Assembly: GCF_024296685.1 (NCBI RefSeq)
Contig: NZ_CP100763.1
Location: 2,728,001 to 2,792,000 of the forward strand
DNA from: Natrinema marinum
GTDB taxonomy: Archaea > Halobacteriota > Halobacteria > Halobacteriales > Natrialbaceae
Direction of reading: 5' to 3'
DNA: 64,000 bases
A model generated the notes under the pieces. It worked only from the letters and a program-made list of their open reading frames with translations, was not told where the DNA came from and made no database searches. A program made the position numbers and the translations under genes. Of this stretch, positions 18,660 through 26,665 are shown one piece after another. Each line of letters starts with the position of its first letter. Position 1 is the stretch's first letter.

Positions 18660-19358
18660 ATGAATTCTGATACAGATGATGATTCTTGGCGAAGGCGAGA
18701 ATTACTGTTCCGACAGGCGATGAAAGATAAGAATCTGTTATACAAGACCTACAGTCGGTATTATAGGGCCCATCACATCACAACGAAAGCAGGTTGGATC
18801 TCCACGGGGCTCACAGCAATCATTGGTGCCGTTCTTCTGTATGTGATCACATCAGCCACGTTCAACTTACCAGTGATCAGTGGATATCTTCAAGGAACCG
18901 ACGACGTTCTAGCGATTTTGCTGCTCATCGTCTCATTGATAGACGCATTTTACTCACCGGAGGCCCGGTCGATCAGGTACTATAGAGCAGGGCAGGACCT
19001 TCAAGAACTTCATGACGAGTACGAGAACTTTGTCAACCTGGCTATCGCTGACCCTGGTCGAAATATCGATACGCTAGCCGAAGAATTCGAACAGCTGCAC
19101 AAAAGACGACACAGGTTGAACAAATCAGTCCCTCAACTCAGTGGAATTTGGCATTCGATGGTCAAAATGGATCAACACGGCTACCGAACGTTGATACCTT
19201 TCGTTCCTAGCAAGCAGAAATTATCGGTTCGGAGTTTAATTGAGTCGAAGCTCTCATCGGAAAATGAGGGACGTTCGTCCCCTAAAAAACAGTGGGAAGA
19301 GACGCTGTCGGAGAAAGTTAATGGGTTCAAACAGAAAGAGACTGTAAATCAAAACTGA
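18660..19358 (+). CDS. SLATT-like two-helix membrane protein
   Basis: About 232 residues from the ATG at 18660. A basic N-terminal helix (LLFRQAMKDKNLLYKTYSRY) leads into two membrane segments, about 43-63 and 75-100, then a helical cytoplasmic part with YYRAGQDLQELHDEYENF. This layout matches SLATT domains, predicted pore-forming effectors found with nucleotide-second-messenger and reverse-transcriptase defence systems. No cyclase, SMODS or sensor gene is adjacent, so it would be an orphan effector, or a toxin held by the PrimPol-like neighbour. The family call is by pattern only. Confidence 0.6.
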   Translation: MNSDTDDDSWRRRELLFRQAMKDKNLLYKTYSRYYRAHHITTKAGWISTGLTAIIGAVLLYVITSATFNLPVISGYLQGTDDVLAILLLIVSLIDAFYSPEARSIRYYRAGQDLQELHDEYENFVNLAIADPGRNIDTLAEEFEQLHKRRHRLNKSVPQLSGIWHSMVKMDQHGYRTLIPFVPSKQKLSVRSLIESKLSSENEGRSSPKKQWEETLSEKVNGFKQKETVNQN

Positions 19359-19492
19359 AATTAGCTGGAATGGTTTAGGAGATTACTGGTCCAGCATAAC
19401 CAGCACGCAAACAGACTTGTCGAACCCATAATTATTTACACTTCTTAGATAGAACTTGTTACAACTGCTTAAAAAGAGGAAAAGGCAGGGGT

Positions 19493-20500
19493 TTAGGCCC
19501 GTGTCTGATGTTCTGCCATAAGTTCCCGGAGGCTTTCTTCCTCCCCATTCCAGTACGTCTCTGTCTCGTCTTGTTCTTCGATGAACTGGTCAGCCCGGTC
19601 CTCTACCGTTTCTTTTCCAAGTTTGTTGGCATTCGGTAGTTTCGAGTATCCGTTTTCCAGGAGGGTCGCTGCCTTCTCGAAGCCAGTGTCGAGTTCGTAG
19701 TCGGGAACATCTTTGCTGTAATGTGTGAGCGCACGTGTCGCAGCGTTGTATGTCTCCCAGAGCGTCGGACTGTCTTTGTCGTTGATCTCGTCGTGTAAGG
19801 AGTTCAGGAGGTCGGGTACTGGCTGCTCGAGGTACTCTCCGAGACCTTGCTCGAGTAGGACCAGTAGTGCTTCGTCCTGGTTGAGAAAGGTCTGGTTCTG
19901 TGCTTCTTTAATCCGGTTCTCGACGATTTCCGGGCTTTCAACAACGCTGTCAACCGCGTTGTAGGCAAGGCTGGGTTGGAATGGCTCGCTGTGTGTCTGT
20001 TCGAAATGAAGCCGTCCGTCGAAGGCCATCATTCCGTTGCTGCAGACCTGACGCATCCCTCCGACATCGTATTTGACTGCGTGGAAGCCGGAGTGGCCAG
20101 ACTGGATCTGTAGTCCGAGCTCGATAGGATCATCGTCGGCTGCATATACAGTTGTGTCGCCGGTGAAGCCGATTTTAGCACTCATTTTGTGTGCAGTAGG
20201 TGATAGACTGATGGTTCCAGTGACACCAAGATCGTAGCTGTCTTGATGACGATCTATAGCATCACAAATCGTCTCCAAGATATCTCCGTATTGGATGATG
20301 TTGTAGAAGTCTTTCGAGGAGGAGACCACGCCGGTTGCCCGCAGATCATCCGTCCACAGCGAGTCTCTATACGGGATTTCCTCCCACACGTCCTCGCCCT
20401 CGTGATGTGCGTAGACCTCGTGACGCTCAACCTGTGGTAGTTTATCCGTGGTTTCGTATAGTTGGTCTAAGTCGTCGAAAGCATAGGTTTGTTCTTGCAT
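19493..20500 (-). CDS. DUF932-like protein
   Basis: About 335 residues, using the ATG at 20500. A longer frame reaches 20587, but its extra codons are a conserved DNA motif shared with the origin region, so the shorter start is preferred. The centre has GGMRQVCSNGMM, the hallmark of DUF932 plasmid/phage proteins, preceded by a beta-rich region with IQSGHSGFHAVKYD. The C-terminal half is an acidic helical domain. DUF932 proteins are common in mobile elements and sit near replication genes; no biochemical role is established. It follows the small Orc1/Cdc6 gene after about 80 bp on the same strand and is probably co-regulated with it. Confidence 0.65.
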   Translation of the reverse strand: MQEQTYAFDDLDQLYETTDKLPQVERHEVYAHHEGEDVWEEIPYRDSLWTDDLRATGVVSSSKDFYNIIQYGDILETICDAIDRHQDSYDLGVTGTISLSPTAHKMSAKIGFTGDTTVYAADDDPIELGLQIQSGHSGFHAVKYDVGGMRQVCSNGMMAFDGRLHFEQTHSEPFQPSLAYNAVDSVVESPEIVENRIKEAQNQTFLNQDEALLVLLEQGLGEYLEQPVPDLLNSLHDEINDKDSPTLWETYNAATRALTHYSKDVPDYELDTGFEKAATLLENGYSKLPNANKLGKETVEDRADQFIEEQDETETYWNGEEESLRELMAEHQTRA

Positions 20501-20551
20501 CTGTACATCGCCTCGTTCTACCAGAGGAAGTGGGGTTGAAGAGAGTAGTAG

Positions 20552-20576
20552 CCAAGGGGATACCCTGTTTCGTATG
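20552..20576. repeat. copy of a GGGATAC...TTTCGTATG motif
   Basis: The plus strand reads CCAAGGGGATACCC followed by TGTTTCGTATG. Parts recur at 21446-21463 (GGGATACTATTTCGTATG) and, inverted, at 21515-21530. It lies between the small Orc1/Cdc6 gene and the DUF932 gene and may be an operator or Orc-binding site. Confidence 0.5.
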
Positions 20577-20583
20577 AATTCAA

Positions 20584-21390
20584 TCAATCATCTACTTCGG
20601 TGAGATCCTGTTCTGTGACCTCGCGTGTGCCTTGCCGCATTGCCCGGTGTCCGGCCTGAAGCAGTTGTTCGAAAGCTTGCCGGCAATCACCTGTATTGTC
20701 TGCGACCTGTTCTGCGATAGTCTCAATCACTTCGTTGCTGACCGTTCCGGGTTTGAATGTCTGTTCCACGGCATCTTGAAGGATCTTTTCAAGCTGGGTA
20801 GCGGTGTAGGGTTCGAACTCGATGGTTCGGCAGTTAAGCCGGCTCCAGCTCCGTGAGTCAAGCATGAGCTCGTCCGGTGGGAGATTGGATGTCACGATTA
20901 GTCCAAGTTTGTTTTCGGTTTGTTGGCTGAGCATATGGAGGTCGTACGCAACCTCGGTCTTTTCTTTCAACTGGTCGAATTCATCAAGCGATACGGCGAC
21001 ACTCCGGTTTTTCTGAAGCCATTCACGGAGTTTGGAGAGTAGTTCGTCGACCGGTTTGCCTTTGCGTGGTGCTGGATATCCGAGTTGGATCAGTAGTTCG
21101 GTGAGTAACGCGGGACGAGTAGAGTACTGCCAGCAGTTGATCTGAATGGTTTTCACACTGGTCTCGGTTGCGAGTGCGTCGAACACATGGTTGACACACA
21201 TGGTTTTCCCGGTTCCGGGCGTTCCGTGGATAAGCAGGGTTTCAGGTGTATTGCGTTTGATCAGTGGCCGGAGACCGTCACGGATCGCATGGATTTCTTT
21301 GTCGCGACCCGTGGGCTTGAGGCTGGCTTCACCGTTCAGGTAGCGTTCTGAATAGATGATGCCACTGCTAGTAGAGGTGTTGTCAAACAT
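20584..21390 (-). CDS. Orc1/Cdc6-type AAA+ ATPase, short form
   Basis: A 268-residue AAA+ protein with Walker A GTPGTGKT near 56-63, Walker B VAVSLDEFD, sensor-1 VTSN and sensor-2 GDCRQAF. The fold is that of Orc1/Cdc6 initiators, but the usual C-terminal winged-helix DNA-binding domain (about 100 residues) is missing. It may form a complex with the longer Orc1/Cdc6 encoded in the opposite direction 211 bp away, or act as a regulator. Such short, divergent Orc paralogues are common on haloarchaeal plasmids and integrated elements. Its start is the ATG at 21390. Confidence 0.8.
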   Translation of the reverse strand: MFDNTSTSSGIIYSERYLNGEASLKPTGRDKEIHAIRDGLRPLIKRNTPETLLIHGTPGTGKTMCVNHVFDALATETSVKTIQINCWQYSTRPALLTELLIQLGYPAPRKGKPVDELLSKLREWLQKNRSVAVSLDEFDQLKEKTEVAYDLHMLSQQTENKLGLIVTSNLPPDELMLDSRSWSRLNCRTIEFEPYTATQLEKILQDAVEQTFKPGTVSNEVIETIAEQVADNTGDCRQAFEQLLQAGHRAMRQGTREVTEQDLTEVDD

Positions 21391-21601
21391 TGGTGGATCA
21401 CCTTCACTTGGTTTGTCTGTCAGTGGGTATTCAAAAGCAGAACCTGGGATACTATTTCGTATGTGGGAGAGTGTACAGGCTTTCGAATGGATACACCGCT
21501 AATAGTTCTCTCATGGGGTATCCCCCTTGGGTCATGTTTTTCCCAACTGAAGGCCAGTGTCCGAAAATCCGTGTGAGTCCTGACCTCCAAATACTAAGTC
21601 T
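21391..21601. other. candidate replication origin between divergent orc genes
   Basis: This 211-bp gap separates two divergent Orc1/Cdc6 genes, the usual site of haloarchaeal origins. It holds GGGATACTATTTCGTATG (21446-21463), TTTCGAATGGATAC near 21481 and GGGGTATCCCCCTTGG (21515-21530). All are related to the element at 20552-20576 and occur in both orientations, as origin recognition boxes do. No long AT-rich unwinding tract stands out. The gap must also hold both promoters. Confidence 0.5.
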
Positions 21602-22660
21602 ATGACCGATATTATCGATACCGCTGACCCGTTGACTCGAACGTATCTCCCCGCACAACTCATCGATAGAGAATCAGAACAGGAGACCCTGTCAGAAGCG
21701 TTTGCGGCTGATACAGAGACTCGGCTTCAGCACATCCATATCTACGGACCCCGTGGGACCGGGAAAACCCATCTGGTCAAACAGTTTCTTACAACGTTTC
21801 CTTCAACAGTGACCACCTGCTACGTCTCAGGACGGCCACACGACACCCAGTACAAAGTCTTGGAACGACTGCTCCAACAGTTGACCGGTGAACGCGTTGG
21901 AACCGGCCATCATGTCTCTGGTCTCCAGCGCCGGATTGAACAGACGCTGACCTTGGAGACCGTGATCGTTCTCGACGAAGTTGACTTCCTTCTCTTGAAT
22001 GATGGCGATGATCTGCTCTACTTCCTCACCCGGCTGGAGAATACCGCAGTAATAACGGTTTCAGCCAACCACCGAAGCCTCGAATCCGAGTTGGATGCAC
22101 GAACTTATAGTTCGTTCCAGCCTCAAGTCCTTACATTGAACCCGTGCACACCAAGTCAAGTAGAACAGATTCTTTCAGAACGTGCCCGACGGGCGCTGGA
22201 GCCGCAGTCAGTTGAACGTACAGCGCTCTCACGGATTGCCTCAACAACCCCGAACATCGCTATCTGTCTCTCCTGGCTACGGGTGGCTGCTGAAGCAACT
22301 GATGACGCAGTTACTCGCGACGTCGTTGACGAGGTTCAGTATACTGGTTATGCTGAGTACGTCTCTGAGTTACTCGACGAGTTCACACCTCACCATCGGC
22401 GGTTATACGAAACGATTGAACTCTTGGAACAGAACGAATCAGAGACTTCTCTCTCAGGCACTGTGTATGATACGTACCGCGAACGGTGTTCTGACACCGA
22501 TGTCAGACCGTTAAGCGAGCGGCGTACCAGCGATTTCTTGACCCATCTCGAACTCCTGGGATTAATCGAGGCTGACTATCACTACGGGGGACGGAAAGGC
22601 AAAACCCGGGAAATCCGGCTCGTAGACTGGAACAGCGATAATCCGTCAGAAGAAGAGTGA
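21602..22660 (+). CDS. Orc1/Cdc6 replication initiator
   Basis: A 352-residue protein with Walker A GPRGTGKT near 49-56, Walker B VIVLDEVDFL, sensor-1 VSANH and a C-terminal winged-helix domain (SERRTSDFLTHLELLGLIEAD). This is the full Orc1/Cdc6 plan, slightly shorter than chromosomal versions (~400). It would bind origin boxes and help load MCM, here for the element. It points away from the candidate origin. Its 3' end overlaps the convergent coiled-coil gene by 15 nt. Confidence 0.85.
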   Translation: MTDIIDTADPLTRTYLPAQLIDRESEQETLSEAFAADTETRLQHIHIYGPRGTGKTHLVKQFLTTFPSTVTTCYVSGRPHDTQYKVLERLLQQLTGERVGTGHHVSGLQRRIEQTLTLETVIVLDEVDFLLLNDGDDLLYFLTRLENTAVITVSANHRSLESELDARTYSSFQPQVLTLNPCTPSQVEQILSERARRALEPQSVERTALSRIASTTPNIAICLSWLRVAAEATDDAVTRDVVDEVQYTGYAEYVSELLDEFTPHHRRLYETIELLEQNESETSLSGTVYDTYRERCSDTDVRPLSERRTSDFLTHLELLGLIEADYHYGGRKGKTREIRLVDWNSDNPSEEE

Positions 22661-23098
22661 GAGGTCGGTATCGGAGAGTTCAGTTAGTTCCCGTTGCAGT
22701 CGACGTCTCTCCCGCTGAAGCTGTTCACAGTCCTGCCAGTATGCTCGCTGTATCTCTTGAAGCTGTTGCTCAAGCTCTCGTATCCGCCGCTTCTGACTGG
22801 TCACACGGTCCTCCGCAGAGAAAGGGTGCTGCAACCGCTGTAGCCGATCCTTCTCAACGCGAACAGCATCCTCCAGTTCAGCAACCGATTCATCGTGGAG
22901 TTCTTTCCGGTCCTGGAGTCGGCTCTCAATCTGACCGAGTTCCGCTTCTATGCGTCCCTGTTCCTGATTTTGTGCCCCGGTCAATAGTCTCTCTATATCC
23001 ACATCTTCCTTGAGTAGATCAGTCTGGGTGTGCGGGGTATAGGCCGCAGTACCGGGACGTGATTCTGCCAACAACTCTTCATACTCGGGATACCGCAT
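22646..23098 (-). CDS. coiled-coil protein, unknown
   Basis: A 150-residue protein, almost all heptad-rich helix from about residue 45 onward, with dense Glu/Arg/Gln (ELEQQLQEIQRAYWQDCEQL). The N-terminal 45 residues are less ordered. Coiled coils of this kind act as spacers or partition and segregation adaptors, but no family is recognised. It converges on the Orc1/Cdc6 gene and is followed by other short unknown genes on the same strand. Confidence 0.6.
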   Translation of the reverse strand: MRYPEYEELLAESRPGTAAYTPHTQTDLLKEDVDIERLLTGAQNQEQGRIEAELGQIESRLQDRKELHDESVAELEDAVRVEKDRLQRLQHPFSAEDRVTSQKRRIRELEQQLQEIQRAYWQDCEQLQRERRRLQRELTELSDTDLSLFF

Positions 23099-23131
23099 AC
23101 CGGATTCTATGTTAGTAGGTCCAGCACAGAC

Positions 23132-23284
23132 TTACCTGAGTTCTGTGTCGCCTTGGTTCAGTAGTTCACGGTACTGTTCAGCGGCCTCCCGGTAGAACCG
23201 TGGAAGCGACTTGACCTCGTCTTCTGACCAGGACGATATCTCTTCGAGAAGTTCTTCGGCTTCCGCTAGTTCATTCATCGACAT
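23132..23284 (-). CDS. 50-residue acidic protein
   Basis: A short reading frame starting MSMNELAEAEELLEE, with a predicted helix-turn-helix-like pair of acidic helices and a TELR ending. The haloarchaeal amino-acid bias and placement in a run of leftward genes support it. Its role is unknown. Confidence 0.5.
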   Translation of the reverse strand: MSMNELAEAEELLEEISSWSEDEVKSLPRFYREAAEQYRELLNQGDTELR

Positions 23285-23374
23285 CTGTGGCTACCACCCT
23301 TTTGGAACTGTTCGAACGGAGAGGCTTAGTGAATACGTGGAGGCCCGGCTACACTTGAGACTCTTCAGTTTATT

Positions 23375-23650
23375 CTACTGGAAGTCGTCGATCTCGGACT
23401 GGTCCATCAAGACGTTCGCAGCGTATTCGACCCGTTGAACTTGGATCTCGTACAGACACATCCTGGTGTAGTCCTTTCCGGTGTATTGGGCTGCTTCCTG
23501 CTTCAGGAATCGTTCTGCTTCACCGACCGAGTGGAAAAACAGGTCTGTTTCAGCACCGTCCGTCCGGTACAGCGTGTCCCCGCTTTCCGGGTTAAACCAG
23601 CAGTAGACCGTGTCTCTTCTCTGATCAAGATAGGGGTCGCCGTCATTCAC
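23375..23650 (-). CDS. small unknown protein
   Basis: A 91-residue acidic protein. It has CWFNPESGDTLYRTDG, suggesting a small beta hairpin, followed by a helix (SVGEAERFLKQEAAQY) and a short ending LMDQSEIDDF. No known domain is recognised. It is one of several leftward genes of unknown function between the replication and transfer modules and may belong to one transcription unit with them. Confidence 0.5.
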   Translation of the reverse strand: MNDGDPYLDQRRDTVYCWFNPESGDTLYRTDGAETDLFFHSVGEAERFLKQEAAQYTGKDYTRMCLYEIQVQRVEYAANVLMDQSEIDDFQ

Positions 23651-23688
23651 TTCCGGTTCTAGTCTCCTCGAGTACTCCAGTAGTTCAG

Positions 23689-24012
23689 CTATCTCCCGAA
23701 TAGGCCATCACCAGATTCTTGGAATGCTTCGAACTCGGTTTCAACAACCCGGGTTAGTTCGTAGCCGCCGTCCGGGAATAATTCCTCGTCACTGTCGACT
23801 GAGGTATCAACACGGTACGCACCTGCCGTCTCCAGCTGTTCCCGGCTGAAAGATCCGTACTCCCACCGGCCATAGGTATTAGGAGATCTTACCCTGCCAA
23901 GATACAGGTTTTCCTCTGTTTTCTCGTAGGCTTCCCACCGCCAGTTCGGCAAGAGAAATGCTTCCCAGACCGCTAACGGCTCCTCATTGTCATAACCCAT
24001 CATATCAATCAC
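23689..24012 (-). CDS. small unknown protein, Trp-rich
   Basis: A 107-residue protein with an aromatic N-terminal half (AVWEAFLLPNWRWEAYEK, GRWEYGSFSREQLE) and an acidic beta-rich C-terminal half. Two closely spaced ATGs leave the exact start open. No family is recognised. It follows the 24.1-25.2 kb gene in the leftward run. Confidence 0.5.
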   Translation of the reverse strand: MIDMMGYDNEEPLAVWEAFLLPNWRWEAYEKTEENLYLGRVRSPNTYGRWEYGSFSREQLETAGAYRVDTSVDSDEELFPDGGYELTRVVETEFEAFQESGDGLFGR

Positions 24013-24111
24013 CGGTATCTAAACTAGAGAGTAGTACTCAAACCCGTTACCGGACACTACGGTTCAGATGAACGTACAAAAAATAACGTTACTCGAGAAC
24101 CAGTAAATTCT

Positions 24112-25215
24112 CTATTCACTCATAGTTTTAGCAGGGACATAGAGCCGAACCCCATCTTCATCATCACGGTCCTCCGGAAAGAACCCGTACCAGCCGTCAC
24201 CCACTCTTCTTTCCCAGCCCTTGCTCTCCTGAACCCGCTCCAGTGATGAACGACTAAGCCAAGTTTTGAGTGTCCCATCTCGAGTAGTAGATTTCACGAG
24301 GAAGTATCCCTGTTTTGGAAGAATCACTGATGTCTCAGCACAATTCTCGGTCTCAAACAGCTTAATTGACGGATCATGGTTCTTCTTTTTTCCGTTGCGT
24401 GGGTCCCACCAAATCTCTATGTTTTCTACTTTCTTCTGGGGAAGATCGCCATTCCTACAGATTTTAAAGAAGAGATCTGATGACGGAACAGTGTGTTCAT
24501 TAAACTCTCTCTCGGACTGTTCGGTGAAAACAGGATGGTGAGCGTCAAAAGCCACCAGTTGGAATTTATCTCCCACAAATGGTCCAGAGCAGTCCACCGG
24601 CCGATCAATGTACTTGGAGAATATCCCTCCCAGAACCGGGAATACCCGTGGAACCGAGTTCGATCCTATTTTCTTCCACTCGAGAAACCGGTAGCGAAAG
24701 TAGTCATCGACCGAGTATACCCGAAGATGGTTCTTTTTGGTACCCAACTGGTCTCCCCTCCGGTTGACCTCTAACATCACGTCGTCTCCTTTGTCGAGAT
24801 CGGTCAAGGGGCTTTTGTAGAATGTCAGACACTCCGAGGGGCAGGTAAGTGCATACCTGAACTCCTCTGAATTAGGGTTCTTAGACAAACTGTAGGATCT
24901 TTCACCGTTATCCGAAAGATCAACCCGGATATAATTCGGTGGGTCCTTGTCCAATTTCGGCTCCGGCTTGTCTTCAACTGAGCCACCTTCGACAATTTTA
25001 GGGTAGAATGTCCTCCGTCTCTCTAGCTTAATTCTCTCAGTTGAATCACCCTCTGTCTCCTCTAACCGTTGAATCCGTTGTATTAGCTCTGCAAGCTCTT
25101 CACATTCGAAAGCAGCGTCCGGAACTGGAACGTAGTACGTCCCTGAGTTATACTTTAGTTCCACCCGGTATGGATCACCTTCTTCCCCAGTATTATCTGC
25201 ATTTTTATATTTCAC
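24112..25215 (-). CDS. unknown 367-residue protein
   Basis: A soluble protein with Lys/Glu-rich, beta-heavy sequence. Recognisable landmarks are a CPSECLTFYK segment near 125, a DDVMLEVNRRGDQLG stretch, and ending repeats of beta strands (WERRVGDGWYGFFPEDRDDEDG). It has more lysine and fewer acidic residues than typical haloarchaeal proteins, hinting at foreign origin. It is divergent from the VirB2-like gene, whose ATG is 57 bp away, so the two share a promoter region. No function can be assigned. Confidence 0.55.
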   Translation of the reverse strand: MKYKNADNTGEEGDPYRVELKYNSGTYYVPVPDAAFECEELAELIQRIQRLEETEGDSTERIKLERRRTFYPKIVEGGSVEDKPEPKLDKDPPNYIRVDLSDNGERSYSLSKNPNSEEFRYALTCPSECLTFYKSPLTDLDKGDDVMLEVNRRGDQLGTKKNHLRVYSVDDYFRYRFLEWKKIGSNSVPRVFPVLGGIFSKYIDRPVDCSGPFVGDKFQLVAFDAHHPVFTEQSEREFNEHTVPSSDLFFKICRNGDLPQKKVENIEIWWDPRNGKKKNHDPSIKLFETENCAETSVILPKQGYFLVKSTTRDGTLKTWLSRSSLERVQESKGWERRVGDGWYGFFPEDRDDEDGVRLYVPAKTMSE

Positions 25216-25271
25216 CTGTCTCCACCCCTATTCTAGATGACATTCATACCTCCATTTCCTTTGTAATTTCG

Positions 25272-25637
25272 ATGGCTCACTGGATTCAGTCCGGTAAAAA
25301 TGGTTGGAATAGCATCGGTGAAGTCCCTGCAATACTGGGCTTATCCGTACAGTACACGGCTCAAGCTGCACCGCAATGTTCTAACGAAGTCTCGCCAGCG
25401 ATAGTTCAGCTTATCGAGTTGACTCGTCATCTTCAGACCACCGCAGTTACCTTCGCAATTCCATTGGCGGGTCTAATGCTGACAGTGTCCGGATTACTCT
25501 GGCAAACCGGTTCATCAGAGCAGCAGAGACGGGCACGCCGGATATTCATTAACACATTTGTCGGCCTCACCATCGTAATCCTGAGCGACGGACTGGTCTC
25601 CATCGTTACAAACGTGCTTTGTGGAGGCGGTGCTTGA
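25272..25637 (+). CDS. VirB2/TrbC-like small membrane protein
   Basis: 121 residues from the ATG at 25272. An amphipathic start is followed by two membrane segments (about 58-77 and 92-113) with a basic loop SSEQQRRARR between them, the layout of VirB2/TrbC pilins. It is the first gene of a coupled operon with VirB6-, VirB4- and VirD4-like products, which supports the call more than sequence does. It would form a pilus-like or pore subunit. The start is the first ATG clear of the divergent neighbour. Confidence 0.5.
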   Translation: MAHWIQSGKNGWNSIGEVPAILGLSVQYTAQAAPQCSNEVSPAIVQLIELTRHLQTTAVTFAIPLAGLMLTVSGLLWQTGSSEQQRRARRIFINTFVGLTIVILSDGLVSIVTNVLCGGGA

Positions 25638-26665
25638 TGCGGTCCACCGCTCTCAGCCTGGTCGTCCTTCTGCTGGTCATCATGGCTGTAGTCCCTGGAA
25701 CTGCGGTAGCAGTCAATAATACGACTTCGCAGTCAATGCCAGTTCAGGACGGGTCCGATGAAGGCAATGGTCTCGATATTGGTAGCCAGTTTCAAAAAGC
25801 CATAGTCTCGGTCCTGATGGACATGGTGGAAGGGCTGACAGAGACTCTGAATCAGGTGTTGATCCGGATCTTCGTGAGCTACCCCGAAGTAAAGCAGTCC
25901 GCTGTTCTGAGTCTCCACCAGAAGGTGTTTCAGGTGTCGCTGGGCTTGGCATCAGCCGCCGCTGCTTGGATCGGGATACTGCATATGTCGAACCGTGTTG
26001 ATGGTGTCCGACCAGTGGTCTACCTACTGGGAGCAGTGGCGTTCGGAGCAGTCGCACCTTCGCTTCTCCGGTACCCGGTTGAGCTGTCACGTCTAACCAC
26101 TGAGGCGCTTGCACCGACTGATCCAGGGATTGCAGCGTTGACACGACTATCTTTCGAACTGTTTCTGGTCGCGGTTATCGATGTATTCCTGTTGTTGGGC
26201 ACCGTGATGATCTTCGTCGCCCGCGATGTCTATCTGATGCTGGGTGTAGCAATGGCACCCTTGATTGCGTTGATGGCGGTGACGCCTCCTTTCCGACGGT
26301 TTGCGGACAGACTGATTAGTATCTGGCTGGCCTGTCTACTGATCGGTCCACTCAATGTCGTGGTTCTGGATCTAACCCTGTCGTTAATGGGATCACTCAC
26401 CGAGACTCCACACTATCTCTGGGGCTTAGGAGGAATCGCTCTCCTCTTCGGGTTGCCGTTGATCCTGTTAGGTGCGGGAGCCATCGTGTTCGCTCCGATG
26501 ACCCGTGTTGTTAACAGGGGTGTTGGAAAGGCCTGGGGCGGTGTCAAATCAGGCTGGAACCAGGCTCGAGACACTGACCGAGACGAGCCAAGCGATTGGT
26601 CGGATGAATCCGGTCCACGAGGCCGTGGAAACCGTTACCGAAGAGGGGGTGATGATCGATGGTGA
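25637..26665 (+). CDS. VirB6/TrbL-like multi-spanning membrane protein
   Basis: About 342 residues from the ATG at 25637, which overlaps the previous stop (TGATG) behind GGAGG. An N-terminal signal-like segment ends near AVAV, about 50 polar residues follow, then six or so membrane helices between 95 and 290 and a basic C-terminal tail ending in RGRGNRYRRGGDDRW. This fits VirB6/TrbL, the inner-membrane channel of type IV secretion machines. Its 3' end overlaps the VirB4-like gene by 7 nt. Confidence 0.6.
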   Translation: MRSTALSLVVLLLVIMAVVPGTAVAVNNTTSQSMPVQDGSDEGNGLDIGSQFQKAIVSVLMDMVEGLTETLNQVLIRIFVSYPEVKQSAVLSLHQKVFQVSLGLASAAAAWIGILHMSNRVDGVRPVVYLLGAVAFGAVAPSLLRYPVELSRLTTEALAPTDPGIAALTRLSFELFLVAVIDVFLLLGTVMIFVARDVYLMLGVAMAPLIALMAVTPPFRRFADRLISIWLACLLIGPLNVVVLDLTLSLMGSLTETPHYLWGLGGIALLFGLPLILLGAGAIVFAPMTRVVNRGVGKAWGGVKSGWNQARDTDRDEPSDWSDESGPRGRGNRYRRGGDDRW

